A DNA stretch of 64,000 nucleotides, taken from contig NZ_CP133656.1 in assembly GCF_036885195.1 (NCBI RefSeq), positions 558,001 through 622,000 of the forward strand, given 5' to 3'. A program made the position numbers and the translations under genes. The number at the start of each line of letters is the position of its first letter. The stretch's first letter is position 1. This DNA comes from Pectobacterium cacticida. Its GTDB lineage: Bacteria; Pseudomonadota; Gammaproteobacteria; Enterobacterales; Enterobacteriaceae. The notes under the pieces were generated by a model. The model was given only the letters and a program-made list of their open reading frames with translations, was not told the origin of the DNA and did no database searches. Positions 54,622 through 63,926 of this stretch are shown here, piece after piece.

Positions 54622-55938
54622 ATGGAAAAATTAGATGATTACCCCGTCAGCCGCGTTCCGCTGAATGTCAGGTTGCCTTTCTTCAACGTCGCATTGGTTC
54701 ACATAGGCATGTTAACCGCGTTAGACCAGTTTATGTTAGGTGCGGTACTCGGCCATTCAATGACGCTCGGTCAGGCTTTTATCGCTATTTTTATTGGCAG
54801 CGCGATTTTTGGCGTGGTGACCGTGGGGTTGGGCTACGCAGGGATGAAAGAGGGGATGTCTGGCAGTTTGCTCGCCCGTTGGTGCGGCTTTGGCCGTATG
54901 GGGTCTGTCCTCATCGGGTTGGTTATCGCTATCAGTCTCATAGGTTGGTTTGGCGTTCAAAATGCTGTGTTTGCTAAGGCGCTTAATTTTGCAATGGCGG
55001 ATAAACTCGGCTTTGGCTGGTCTGCCGCTTTATCCGGTATAGCATTAACATTATTGGTTGCCTTTGGTTTCAAAGCATTGCGTTTCACCGCCAAAATCGC
55101 CGTGCCGATGTTTATTCTGGTTATTGGTTATATTTCGGTTATGACGCTCTCCGGCCACAATATCGCACAGTTGCTGGCTTCAGCGCCAAATGGTGAGAGG
55201 CTTTCCATCAGCGCCGGTGCCACCATGGTTGTGGGCGGCTGCATCGTCGCCAGTTTAATTACCCCAGATATGACACGCTATTCTCAAAAAGGAAAACATG
55301 TATTCTGGATGACAATGCTGTCGATTATCGTGGGGGAATTTATCGTTAATGGCCTCGCTATTATTATCGCCCGGGCGCTCAACACCGCAGATGTTGTGAC
55401 GATCATGTCCCAGGCGGCCGGTGGCATCGGGTTGATTGCCGTTATTTTTTCAACGTTGCGTGTAAACGATATTAACCTTTATTCCTCATCCTTGGGGATC
55501 GCCAACGCTATAGAAGGCGTCACGGGGAAAAAATTACGCTATGTATCGATCACATTAGTGATTGGCCTCATTGGCACGGCGTTATCTGTTGCTGGGATTC
55601 TGGATCGTTTTATTGATTTCCTGACATTATTGGGCGTGTTATTCCCGCCGATTATCGGGGTAATGCTGGTTGACTATTATATTTTACGCACGCACAAGAC
55701 TCTGCTTGACACCAGCCGCGCCAACGGCGATTTACCTGACAGCACCCAAACGCCGCTGATTGGCTGGCCTGCGATTATTGCCAGCGTTATCGGCGCCAGC
55801 GTTGGGTTAGTCTTTACCTGGGGTGTTCCAGCATTTAATTCATTGCTGGCCGCCAGCCTATTTTATTGGGTAATAACGTATTACATTACACCTGTTTTAG
55901 GTAATTCCGGGGTAACAAAAATTTTAAATAGATTCTGA
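54622..55938 (+). CDS. NCS1-family nucleobase permease (CodB-like)
   Basis: 438 aa from the ATG at 54622. Twelve membrane segments are expected; seen are HIGMLTALDQFMLGAVLGHS, LIGWFGVQNAVFAKALNFA, GGCIVASLITPDMTRYSQKG and FFLTLL-like stretches near the end. The DMTRYS motif and the overall layout are those of the cytosine/purine permease family. The substrate (cytosine, another base, or a related compound) is not decided, and no deaminase gene is next to it. Confidence 0.82.
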   Translation: MEKLDDYPVSRVPLNVRLPFFNVALVHIGMLTALDQFMLGAVLGHSMTLGQAFIAIFIGSAIFGVVTVGLGYAGMKEGMSGSLLARWCGFGRMGSVLIGLVIAISLIGWFGVQNAVFAKALNFAMADKLGFGWSAALSGIALTLLVAFGFKALRFTAKIAVPMFILVIGYISVMTLSGHNIAQLLASAPNGERLSISAGATMVVGGCIVASLITPDMTRYSQKGKHVFWMTMLSIIVGEFIVNGLAIIIARALNTADVVTIMSQAAGGIGLIAVIFSTLRVNDINLYSSSLGIANAIEGVTGKKLRYVSITLVIGLIGTALSVAGILDRFIDFLTLLGVLFPPIIGVMLVDYYILRTHKTLLDTSRANGDLPDSTQTPLIGWPAIIASVIGASVGLVFTWGVPAFNSLLAASLFYWVITYYITPVLGNSGVTKILNRF

Positions 55939-55957
55939 ATGAATTCTTGCTGTCACA

Positions 55958-55993
55958 AATCGACCTCTTTCTATCGAGGTCGATTCTTTTTTT
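55958..55993 (+). terminator. Intrinsic terminator after the NCS1 permease
   Basis: A perfect 10-bp stem AATCGACCTC / GAGGTCGATT with an 8-base loop, followed by C and a run of T. Confidence 0.85.
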
Positions 55994-56159
55994 AAGAGAA
56001 GAAATGAACAGTGTTTTTTTCTGTGGTTATCTGTTGCGGTCTAAAATATGATAATTAGCGGCCATGATGGCCTTGGGAATGGGACGTATATTTTAACGAA
56101 AATATATTTTCGTGAAATAATAAGATTGATTAGGAATGGTCAGATAAGGAAAAGGATTT

Positions 56160-58028
56160 ATGCTGAAAATAAAAACATGCCTTACGCCGCTAAATGGGCT
56201 TCTCATGTTAAGCAGCGTTTTACTCGTCAATACGGCATATGCCGCTGAAGATTGTGTTTTGGGCCAATGGCAGGTAAATCAAGCGATCACCGACATGCCC
56301 GCGGTAAAATATCAGACGGAACATTTCGCTTTTCGTTGGAATAATAATGATGTTAACCGCAATGATGCAATTGCCGCAGGGCAGAAGCTCGAACAAATTT
56401 GGGATAAGTTTATTAAACAAATTCAGTTTCCTGAACCTTACTGTACCCAAAAAGTAAAATATAAGGCCAATATTCACATTGATCCCACTTTTGGACTGAG
56501 TGGCGGGATTGCGGGAGGCGGCAGCATGGGAATGTGGATTGGCCCTGCCTCGCTCAAGGATCATTGGGGGTTGGCGCATGAGTTTACTCACGCGTTACAA
56601 GGGCAAACCGGCGGCTTTCAGAGTACCGGCGGAGAAAATTATGTTGGTTGGATTTGGGAATCCCACGCGAACTGGATGACGCATCAGTTGGATGAATTTC
56701 GCGGCACATCGGCACATTGTTCGGAAATGCTGGTTAACTATCCCCATCTCTATCTCGGGTCAACGCGTAACCGTTACTGCAACTGGCAGTTTATGGAATA
56801 TTTGAAAGATCGCTTTGGTTATAGCGTCATCAATGATATGTGGTCAAAAGCGCCAAAAGCGGGAGAACGCGGCCAATCTACTGCCGATCCGCTGTCGGTG
56901 CTGCGTACCAATATGGGGTGGAGTCAGGCTGAATTTAATGACGTATTCGGCGACTGGGCGATGCACAATGTTAACTGGGATTATGTTGATCCAGACGGCT
57001 TCGATCGCGGTCGCTTCTATCGTTCAACCTACGGCGGCTATGGAGCCGTGCAACCTAACCAGAATAATGCTGACCGTCTGCTACGAACCACGACGCTTGA
57101 GCCTGTGGTCGGCGCCAGCCCGAATCTTCGCCGTTTCTCCGTGCCATTCGACCAGGCTCCACAGCAGCTGGGTTACAACATCGTGCGGCTAATTCCTGAA
57201 AATGGCGTGAGGAAAATTACGGTCAAATTTCGTGGCATAGTGCAGAGTAAACCGGCTATTACCCGTTTCCCTGGGTTGAAAAACGATCCGGCAGCCCTAC
57301 CTCAGCCCCACTCCGACTGGCGCTGGGGGGTTGTCGCTATCGGTGCAGATGGCGTTTCTCGTTACAGCCAATTACAGCGTGGCGCATCTGCTACTGTGAA
57401 AAATTTCACAATCCGTCCGGACGATCGAGGCGTTTACATGGTAGTGATGGGCACGCCTTCGCAAATGCAGAAGATTAAGTGGGATCAAGCTTACTATTCT
57501 CTATATCGCTACCCGTGGATGGCTGATTTTACCGGCGTTTGGCCGGAAGGCAGTCAGCCTGGCGCTGAGAACCCTACCGCTAGCGGTTCCCGACATCCTA
57601 ATGGCGGTGGTTGGGTAGCGAGTGCAGCGAATGTTGCCCCGACCGCTTATGTCGGGCCTTATGCGCGAGTGATTGGCGGTACGGTGAGGGATAATGCCAG
57701 GATAGAGGATCGTGCCACCGTTCTTAGTGGAACAGTGGAAGGGCGTGCCGTCGTTAGCGGTCTGACGGTATTACAAGGCGACACCGTGGTGCGCGATAAT
57801 GCTCGGTTACATACGGTCTTCATGGGGCCGGGCGCCTTTGAACGCGGCATAGTGCTTTCCGGCAATGCGCAAATGCGCGGCGATGCGGAAATTCGTGGCG
57901 CTTCCGCTTCGCAGGGCGTGTTCTATGGGTTTATTGATGAAAATGAGGTTAAAAGCGGCGATGCTGGCGCTTACCTGACTGAGGCCGTACCGGAAGTAAC
58001 GGCTATCCCGATCTACAGTACGAAATAG
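56160..58028 (+). CDS. svx: Svx-like secreted zinc metalloprotease
   Basis: 622 aa with a signal peptide (to NTAYA), start ATG at 56160 behind AAAGGA. The zinc motif HEFTH is at residues 140-144, with a downstream WESHANW that may give a third ligand. Two long central beta-rich regions follow. Residues about 510-600 show a hexapeptide-like repeat (VRDNARIEDRATVLSGTVEG), suggesting a left-handed beta-helix. The protein resembles Svx, a quorum-regulated virulence factor exported by the type II system in Pectobacterium atrosepticum and related to Xanthomonas AvrXca. Its target in the plant is unknown. Confidence 0.82.
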   Translation: MLKIKTCLTPLNGLLMLSSVLLVNTAYAAEDCVLGQWQVNQAITDMPAVKYQTEHFAFRWNNNDVNRNDAIAAGQKLEQIWDKFIKQIQFPEPYCTQKVKYKANIHIDPTFGLSGGIAGGGSMGMWIGPASLKDHWGLAHEFTHALQGQTGGFQSTGGENYVGWIWESHANWMTHQLDEFRGTSAHCSEMLVNYPHLYLGSTRNRYCNWQFMEYLKDRFGYSVINDMWSKAPKAGERGQSTADPLSVLRTNMGWSQAEFNDVFGDWAMHNVNWDYVDPDGFDRGRFYRSTYGGYGAVQPNQNNADRLLRTTTLEPVVGASPNLRRFSVPFDQAPQQLGYNIVRLIPENGVRKITVKFRGIVQSKPAITRFPGLKNDPAALPQPHSDWRWGVVAIGADGVSRYSQLQRGASATVKNFTIRPDDRGVYMVVMGTPSQMQKIKWDQAYYSLYRYPWMADFTGVWPEGSQPGAENPTASGSRHPNGGGWVASAANVAPTAYVGPYARVIGGTVRDNARIEDRATVLSGTVEGRAVVSGLTVLQGDTVVRDNARLHTVFMGPGAFERGIVLSGNAQMRGDAEIRGASASQGVFYGFIDENEVKSGDAGAYLTEAVPEVTAIPIYSTK

Positions 58029-58356
58029 TACCTTAAGAAAATAAAAGGACCGGCGTGGCATTAGCTCCGTCGGTTCTTATCTTAGACAGCGCTTTGCCCT
58101 GGCGGTGTTAAATTTTCCGCCGATCGTTAACGCTTGTTAGATATCACTGCACCGTATTTACGCCCCCTATTTGTGCATCGCACGCATCCTAACGGTTAGC
58201 CGACTTACATTCTGATGTCTGTTTTTTTAAATAATCTTTATTTTTCATCATGATGAATTTTTAGCGCTAACGATAATTCAGTTGGCATGTTTCATGCTTA
58301 TATCATTTTGTTCAAGTGACTTTACTGATGTTCAAACTACTTTAAGGAAGCATGCC
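58029..58356. other. Gap between svx and the ABC operon
   Basis: 328 bp with no gene. A weak hairpin (GGACCGGCG... near 58047, CGTCGGTTCTT near 58067) may terminate svx. AAGGAAG at 58344 is the ribosome site of the next gene. Confidence 0.45.
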
Positions 58357-59211
58357 ATGACTCTGACTCGTTTTTCCTTATCCGCCTGTCTGACGCTGGT
58401 CTCCGCCAGCCTTTTTTGCTCCCCGGTATGGAGTGCCGATCTGCTTGCGAGAATCAAAGAAGCAAAGGAGATAACGGTAGCGACCGAAGCACGGTATGCC
58501 CCCTTTGAATATGTCGAAAACGGCAAAATCGTGGGCTATGACGTTGATCTGATGAATCACATCCTGGCGAAATCGTTGCCCGGCGTCACCGTGAAGCAGT
58601 TGGATCTCCCTTTTCAAGGCATCTTGCCAGGATTAGATGCGAAGAAATTCGATTTTGTCATCACCGCCGTTACGGTTAACCAACAGCGTATGGCGCATTT
58701 CAGTTTTACCGCCCCGGTGGCGGAGTCTACGGTTGCCTTACTTAAAAGGGCGGGCGACAGCACGATTAATACCCTTGACGATCTGAACGGCAAAATCGTG
58801 GGTTCACAAGCCGGATCGGGTCAATTGCAAATCTTGCAATCCTTTGATCGCGCGTTGAAGGCTAAAGGTAAGCCCGGAATTAAAGCGATTAAACAGTATG
58901 TGTCTTTTGATGAAGCTTATGCCGATCTGGCGTCTCAACGCCTCGATGGTGTAGCACAGTCGCTTGCTAACCTGGGGCCGCTGATTAAAGCGCGACCGGG
59001 TATTTTTTCCACCCTGCCGGACATGCTGGGTCCGCAGACATTCTTTGGTTGGGTCGGGCGTAAAGATGCCGACAGCGCCTCATTGGTGAAACTGATCAGC
59101 GACGGCATTATTGACGCCAATCGCGACGGCACGATGAAGTCACTACAGCAAAAATGGTTTGGTTTCACCATGGACGTTCCTGCAACAGATATGCCTAAGC
59201 CAGCCTTGTGA
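58357..59211 (+). CDS. ABC transporter periplasmic amino-acid-type binding protein
   Basis: 284 aa from the ATG at 58357. A signal peptide (MTLTRFSLSACLTLVSASLF ... WSA) is followed by an SBP_bac_3 fold: ITVATEARYAPFEYVENGKI, VGYDVDLMNHIL, then GILPGLDAKKFDFVITAVTV. It captures a small polar substrate in the periplasm and delivers it to the two permeases encoded next. By operon context the substrate may be a carbamoyl, ureido or amide compound. Confidence 0.88.
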   Translation: MTLTRFSLSACLTLVSASLFCSPVWSADLLARIKEAKEITVATEARYAPFEYVENGKIVGYDVDLMNHILAKSLPGVTVKQLDLPFQGILPGLDAKKFDFVITAVTVNQQRMAHFSFTAPVAESTVALLKRAGDSTINTLDDLNGKIVGSQAGSGQLQILQSFDRALKAKGKPGIKAIKQYVSFDEAYADLASQRLDGVAQSLANLGPLIKARPGIFSTLPDMLGPQTFFGWVGRKDADSASLVKLISDGIIDANRDGTMKSLQQKWFGFTMDVPATDMPKPAL

Positions 59212-59218
59212 GTGAGCC

Positions 59219-59878
59219 ATGACGGATTTCATCGCGAATTTTATCCTTTGGCTGCCCATGCTGACTCAGGGAGCGCTTACGACCTTTGCGCTCTGTCTGA
59301 CGGCAATGGTCGCCGGTTTTCTGGTAGGAATTGGCGTCTGGCGTATGTCGACAAGCCCATTGCGGCTTTGTCGGCTGACGGCTCAGGGATGGGTCAGCCT
59401 GTTTCGCGGTACGCCGGTTCTGGCGCAGTTACTCCTTTGCTTCTATTTGCCGTCGCAGCTCGGTCTGGACATCCCCGGTTTTGTAGCCGCGGTATTAGCG
59501 TTAACGCTAAATACGGCCGCTTATCAATCACAAATTCTGAAAAGTGGTTTCTCCAGCATCTCGCCGGGGCAGCTTGAGGCCGCCGCTATTTGCGGGCTCA
59601 GTTCGCGGCAAATTTTATGGCGAATTCAGGTGCCGCAGGTCATTCGGATGACGCTGCCGTCGCTGATTTCCGAGCTGATTGATGTGATTAAAGCCTCGGC
59701 GGTGGTGTCAGTGATTGCCTTGACCGATTTGATGCGGGTTGGCCAGCAACTGGCATCCTCTACCTACCAGCCGTTACAAGTCTATCTGGCTGTCGCGCTG
59801 GTCTATTTACTGCTGACTAGCCTGCTCGCGCTGTTGGGACGCCAGACGGAACGCCACTGGCAGAGGGAACAACGATGA
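59219..59878 (+). CDS. ABC permease (polar amino acid type)
   Basis: 219 aa, HisM/GlnP-type membrane subunit. The EAA loop is visible as SPGQLEAAAICGLSSRQILW followed by RIQVPQVIRMTLPSL. About five membrane segments are expected. It follows the binding protein by 7 bp and overlaps the second permease by 4. Confidence 0.88.
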   Translation: MTDFIANFILWLPMLTQGALTTFALCLTAMVAGFLVGIGVWRMSTSPLRLCRLTAQGWVSLFRGTPVLAQLLLCFYLPSQLGLDIPGFVAAVLALTLNTAAYQSQILKSGFSSISPGQLEAAAICGLSSRQILWRIQVPQVIRMTLPSLISELIDVIKASAVVSVIALTDLMRVGQQLASSTYQPLQVYLAVALVYLLLTSLLALLGRQTERHWQREQR

Positions 59879-60516
59879 CTGAATTCATGCAGTATCTGCC
59901 TGAATATATTCAGGCCCTGGGTGTCACCCTGTGGATAAGCCTGAGTGCCGCGTTCGCGGGCATGTTACTGGGGTTCGCCTTCAACGGGCTGTGCGGCAAA
60001 TGTGGGTTAGCGTTTCGTCTATGGCGACTATACGTGTGGGTGATTCGCGGTACGCCATTCCTGGCGCAACTGGCCGTTATTTACTTTGGCCTACCGTCTA
60101 TCGGCATCATGTTGAGCGCGGTTGAGGCCACTGTGCTATCGCTGATGCTGTATAGCGCCGCTTATTTTAGTGAGATCTTCCGCGCCGCGTGGAACAGCAT
60201 CCCGCCGGGACAGCGCGAGGCGGCATTAGCCAACAACATTTCTTCGGTTTGCTGTTTCTGGCATATCCAGACCCCGCAGGCCATCCGTTTTGCCCTGCCG
60301 CTGTTAGGTAACCAGTTCATTCTGACCATTAAAGAGAGCGCCATCGCGTCAATTATTACCGTACCGGAATTGACCATGACGACCAGCCAGATTGTGGCCA
60401 ACACCTACAGCTATGTCTTGCCTTATACCCTACTGATCGTCAGCTACTGGCTGCTGGCACAAGGGGTCAGCCTAAGCGTAAGAACGCTGAGTCATATATT
60501 ACGAACCGGAGAATAA
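59875..60516 (+). CDS. ABC permease (polar amino acid type), second subunit
   Basis: 213 aa. The EAA loop reads PPGQREAALANNISSVCCFW followed by HIQTPQAIRFALPLLGNQFI. It pairs with the permease encoded upstream, with which it overlaps by 4 bases (ATGA), and with the ATPase encoded next. Confidence 0.88.
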   Translation: MTEFMQYLPEYIQALGVTLWISLSAAFAGMLLGFAFNGLCGKCGLAFRLWRLYVWVIRGTPFLAQLAVIYFGLPSIGIMLSAVEATVLSLMLYSAAYFSEIFRAAWNSIPPGQREAALANNISSVCCFWHIQTPQAIRFALPLLGNQFILTIKESAIASIITVPELTMTTSQIVANTYSYVLPYTLLIVSYWLLAQGVSLSVRTLSHILRTGE

Positions 60517-60517
60517 C

Positions 60518-61333
60518 GTGATCGATACTTCTATACCGGTGCTCGAAATGCGCCATGTGGGTAAGTCATTCGCAAACCAGGTAGTGCTGAATGACATCAA
60601 TTTACGCGTCGATTATGGCGAGATCGTCACGCTAATCGGCCCGTCCGGCTCAGGAAAAACCACGGCGCTACGTTGTATGAATTTTCTGGAGGCCTACGAC
60701 AAAGGCGATGTGCTAATTAAAGGGCAACTGCTCGGCTATTCGGGGAGGCAAAGAGGCCCTGCGCATGTTGATAGCGCCAGCCTCATCGCCGAAGTACGTC
60801 GACCGCTCGCAATGGTGTTTCAGCAGTTCAATCTGTGGCCGCATATGACCGTACTGGACAATGTTGCCGCTCCGCTGGTTTTGGGTAAAAAGCTGTCGCG
60901 TCAAATGGCGAAAGCGGCGGCGATATCTGCGTTGGGGCGAGTGGGTATGGCGCAAAAGGCCGATGATTGGCCTGCACGGCTTTCTGGTGGGCAGCAACAG
61001 CGCGTGGGCATTGCGCGTGCTCTGGCGCTGAACCCGGAGCTATTACTACTGGATGAACCTACCTCGGCGCTCGATCCTGAGCGTGTTGAAGAGGTGCTAG
61101 ATGTAATCCGTGTGCTGGCCGAGCAGGGGATGACCATGGTGATGGTCACGCATGAAATGGCCTTTGCCGCCCACATTTCTTCGCGTCTGGTATTCATGGC
61201 TGACGGTAACATTATCGAAAGCGGTACACCGAGACAGATATTTACGCAGCCGCAAAGCGAGCGGCTAAAACGCTTCATTGCCCCGTTGTTTCGTCGGCCG
61301 CTACAGCCCGAAGAGTTGGAGAAATTATCATGA
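60518..61333 (+). CDS. ABC transporter ATP-binding protein
   Basis: 271 aa, start GTG at 60518, one base after the permease stop. Walker A is GPSGSGKTTALR, the signature is LSGGQQQRVGIARAL, Walker B is LLLLDEPTSALDPE, and the H-loop is VTHEMAF. It is of the HisP/GlnQ type. An insertion of about 15 residues (YSGRQRGPAHVDSAS) separates Walker A from the Q-loop. It energises the two permeases. Confidence 0.92.
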   Translation: MIDTSIPVLEMRHVGKSFANQVVLNDINLRVDYGEIVTLIGPSGSGKTTALRCMNFLEAYDKGDVLIKGQLLGYSGRQRGPAHVDSASLIAEVRRPLAMVFQQFNLWPHMTVLDNVAAPLVLGKKLSRQMAKAAAISALGRVGMAQKADDWPARLSGGQQQRVGIARALALNPELLLLDEPTSALDPERVEEVLDVIRVLAEQGMTMVMVTHEMAFAAHISSRLVFMADGNIIESGTPRQIFTQPQSERLKRFIAPLFRRPLQPEELEKLS

Positions 61334-62580
61334 TGGAGATGGGCTTACGGGTCTCTCAGCAGGTGGATGAAGGCTGGATTAACCAGCGGTTGGCGCAACT
61401 GGCGGAGTTTGGCCAGTTAGCGAATGGCGGCGTAGATCGGCAGGCACTGAGCGGTGAGGAACTCGATGCGCGAGCCTGGCTTATCGGTCTCGCCAGAGAG
61501 CTTGGTTGTGACGTTTACCGGGACGCGGCCGCAAATTTATTCTTTCGCCGACCGGGACGACTGGAGGTCTCCCCGGTAACCACCGGCAGCCATATCGATA
61601 CGCAACCCTCCGGCGGCAACTATGACGGTTGCTACGGCGTGATTGCAGGGTTGGCCTGCCTGAAAGCGCTAAATGATGCGCAGGTTGTTACCGCACGTCC
61701 TGTCGAAGTTGTCATTTGGACTAACGAAGAGGGCAGTCGTTTTGCGCCTGGCGCCATGGGATCCAGCGCCTTCGTCTATCCTGAACGCCTGTCCGAGTAT
61801 CTTAATACTGTAGGCGTGGATGATATTTCATTTCGTGATGCGCTGGATCAGCATCAAACGCGTTTTGCGGCGATTCCTTTTCGTCCAGATCGTGAAATGG
61901 ATTGTTTTATCGAATTGCACATTGAACAAGGGCCCGTGCTGGAGAGCCGCGATTTATCGCTGGCCATCGTCAGCGGCATTCAGGGGGTGCGCTGGTATCA
62001 GGTGACTTGTCACGGCGTATCAGCGCATTCGGGAACGACGCCGATGATGCAACGACGAGATGCCATGACGCTGGCTCGTCAACAGCTTAACCGTATTGAG
62101 CAAGCGATGGACGATGCGGCGGATGACGCCTTAAGATTGACGTTTGGTCGTTGGCAGGTCACACCGAATGCGATCAACACGATTCCCTCAAATGTGCGCT
62201 TTACCCTTGATTTTCGCCATCCCTCGACGGAAAAGCTGGCACAACTCGACGCGGTAATGGCGTCGTTGGCTAGTGATTGCGTCACTGTCGAATTATTACT
62301 CAATAAGGCGCCCGTCACTTTTGATGCGCGCCTCAACCAGGTCCTGGAGAATACGGCCAATACCTTGGATATACCGCACATGACGCTATTGTCAGGTGCA
62401 TTTCACGATGCCATGTATCTGTCCGAACACTGTCCGACCAGCATGCTTTTTGTCCCTAGCCACAACGGCATTAGCCATAATCCGGCTGAATATACCGATC
62501 CTCGCTCACTGGCGTCCGGCGCTCGTGCGTTGGCCTGCGCACTCACTGAGCTATCCCACTCAATCGAAGGAGTTAAATGA
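61330..62580 (+). CDS. Hydantoinase/carbamoylase-type amidase (M20 family)
   Basis: 416 aa, overlapping the ATPase gene by 4 bases. Di-metal ligands are visible: GSHIDTQPSGGNYDGCYG, NEEGSRFAPGAMGSS, and IELHIEQGPVLE, with the final His in SHNGISHNPAEYTD. It belongs to the group of N-carbamoyl-L-amino acid hydrolases, allantoate amidohydrolases and ureidoglycine-type enzymes, which split ureido groups to release ammonia and CO2. The imported substrate of the ABC system is probably its substrate. Confidence 0.85.
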   Translation: MMEMGLRVSQQVDEGWINQRLAQLAEFGQLANGGVDRQALSGEELDARAWLIGLARELGCDVYRDAAANLFFRRPGRLEVSPVTTGSHIDTQPSGGNYDGCYGVIAGLACLKALNDAQVVTARPVEVVIWTNEEGSRFAPGAMGSSAFVYPERLSEYLNTVGVDDISFRDALDQHQTRFAAIPFRPDREMDCFIELHIEQGPVLESRDLSLAIVSGIQGVRWYQVTCHGVSAHSGTTPMMQRRDAMTLARQQLNRIEQAMDDAADDALRLTFGRWQVTPNAINTIPSNVRFTLDFRHPSTEKLAQLDAVMASLASDCVTVELLLNKAPVTFDARLNQVLENTANTLDIPHMTLLSGAFHDAMYLSEHCPTSMLFVPSHNGISHNPAEYTDPRSLASGARALACALTELSHSIEGVK

Positions 62581-63281
62581 TGACCACAACGACACACTAT
62601 CCATCCTGCTGTGAGAAAGACAATGGCGATGCGCTAGGACGCAATCCAACGGCTACATCACCCATTTCGGCCGACGGCGTTCCCATTCTCAATGAGCTAT
62701 ATACGATTCCGCCGCGTTGCGGACGTGCCGTTAAACTAAAAAAAGGGCAGGTGATTAAGATCATCAACACCCCAGGCAGTCAGGTTTGCGATACCTGGTT
62801 TTTCAATAGCGAGGATCTCAGCGAGTTTTCTTCCATGGAGCATACGCGCGCCTTCATCGACAAGATTATCCCGCAGCCGGGTGATGTGCTGGTGACCAAC
62901 CAGCGCCGTGCGATCGCGACATTACTGACCGATACGTCGCCCGGCGTACACGATACGTTGATCGCGGCGTGCGATCTTTATCGTTACACCAACATGGGGA
63001 TCACGGAATACCACGATAGCTGTGCCGACAATATGCGTATGGCGCTGAATGCGATTGGTTTGCGTGCGCGTGAAGTGCCACAACCGCTTAATTTATGGAT
63101 GAATACGCCGGTAAATCCTGATTATTCTATTTCCTGGTTGCCCGCTGTCAGCAAAGCGGGTGATTATGTAGAAATTCGCGCCGAGCTGGACTGCGTGGCG
63201 GTGATGTCTGCCTGCCCACAAGACATCGTCCCTATCAACGGCTGCTCGCCAAAAGAAATTCAATTTATCGTAATGGAATAA
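62577..63281 (+). CDS. DUF1989 protein (urea carboxylase-associated family)
   Basis: 234 aa, overlapping the amidase stop. Seen: YTIPPRCGRAVKLKKGQVIK, TPGSQVCDTWFFN, YTNMGITEYHDSCADNMRMA and a C-terminal EIRAELDCVAVMSACPQDIV. This is the DUF1989 (PF09347) signature. Two paralogs of this family form carboxyguanidine deiminase beside guanidine carboxylase in other bacteria. Here there is one copy and no carboxylase. It may deiminate or otherwise process a product of the amidase. Confidence 0.85.
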   Translation: MMTTTTHYPSCCEKDNGDALGRNPTATSPISADGVPILNELYTIPPRCGRAVKLKKGQVIKIINTPGSQVCDTWFFNSEDLSEFSSMEHTRAFIDKIIPQPGDVLVTNQRRAIATLLTDTSPGVHDTLIAACDLYRYTNMGITEYHDSCADNMRMALNAIGLRAREVPQPLNLWMNTPVNPDYSISWLPAVSKAGDYVEIRAELDCVAVMSACPQDIVPINGCSPKEIQFIVME

Positions 63282-63338
63282 CTTATCCTGTCTGGCCTGC
63301 ATGATGCAGGCCATTGGCAAAACTCAAGAAGTCGAGAT

Positions 63339-63926
63339 ATGAAAAAGAACGCCGACCCGAAATCTACCAGCACGCCGTTGGGAATGCGGCTACGCCATGC
63401 ACGTCTAGTACATGAAATGACGCTCAAACAACTTGCGCAAAAAGTGGCGTGCTCAGAGAGCCTGTTATCCAAATTGGAAAACGATGCAGCATCGCCGTCG
63501 TTGGCGATGCTGCATCGTTTGGCGAAAGCGTTGGAAACCAGCATTGCCGACCTGATGGCCGATGACTGGGCCGCTGAGCAGCCAGTACTAAAACCAGAAC
63601 AACGAAACCGTAAGCGATTTTTGCAGCGCAGTAAAAAGGGGGGGATTGAGCTGGAAAATCTGACCCAGCCTCATAAAGGCGGATTATTGCAAGGCAATAT
63701 TCATATTATTGAGCCTGGCGTCGCTAGCGATGGGTTGATTGAACATCATGGTGAAGAGATGGGCTATGTGCTCGAAGGTAAGCTGGAATTACGTCTGGGA
63801 GATGATGTCTGGACGTTGGAACAGGGCGATTCATTCTATTTCTCGAGCCAGATCCCCCATGGCTATCGTAATAGTGGCGATGTCGTCGTCAAGGTGCTGT
63901 GGGTTAATACCCCGGTCACATTCTAA
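63339..63926 (+). CDS. XRE-cupin transcriptional regulator
   Basis: 195 aa. The N-terminal HTH is ARLVHEMTLKQLAQKVACSE followed by SLLSKLENDAASPSLAML; the C-terminal part is a cupin (HHGEEMGYVLEGKLELRLG, SFYFSSQIPHGYRNSG). This layout is found in regulators such as PuuR that sense an amine or amino acid. It starts 57 bp after the DUF1989 gene and probably controls the whole operon. Confidence 0.87.
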   Translation: MKKNADPKSTSTPLGMRLRHARLVHEMTLKQLAQKVACSESLLSKLENDAASPSLAMLHRLAKALETSIADLMADDWAAEQPVLKPEQRNRKRFLQRSKKGGIELENLTQPHKGGLLQGNIHIIEPGVASDGLIEHHGEEMGYVLEGKLELRLGDDVWTLEQGDSFYFSSQIPHGYRNSGDVVVKVLWVNTPVTF

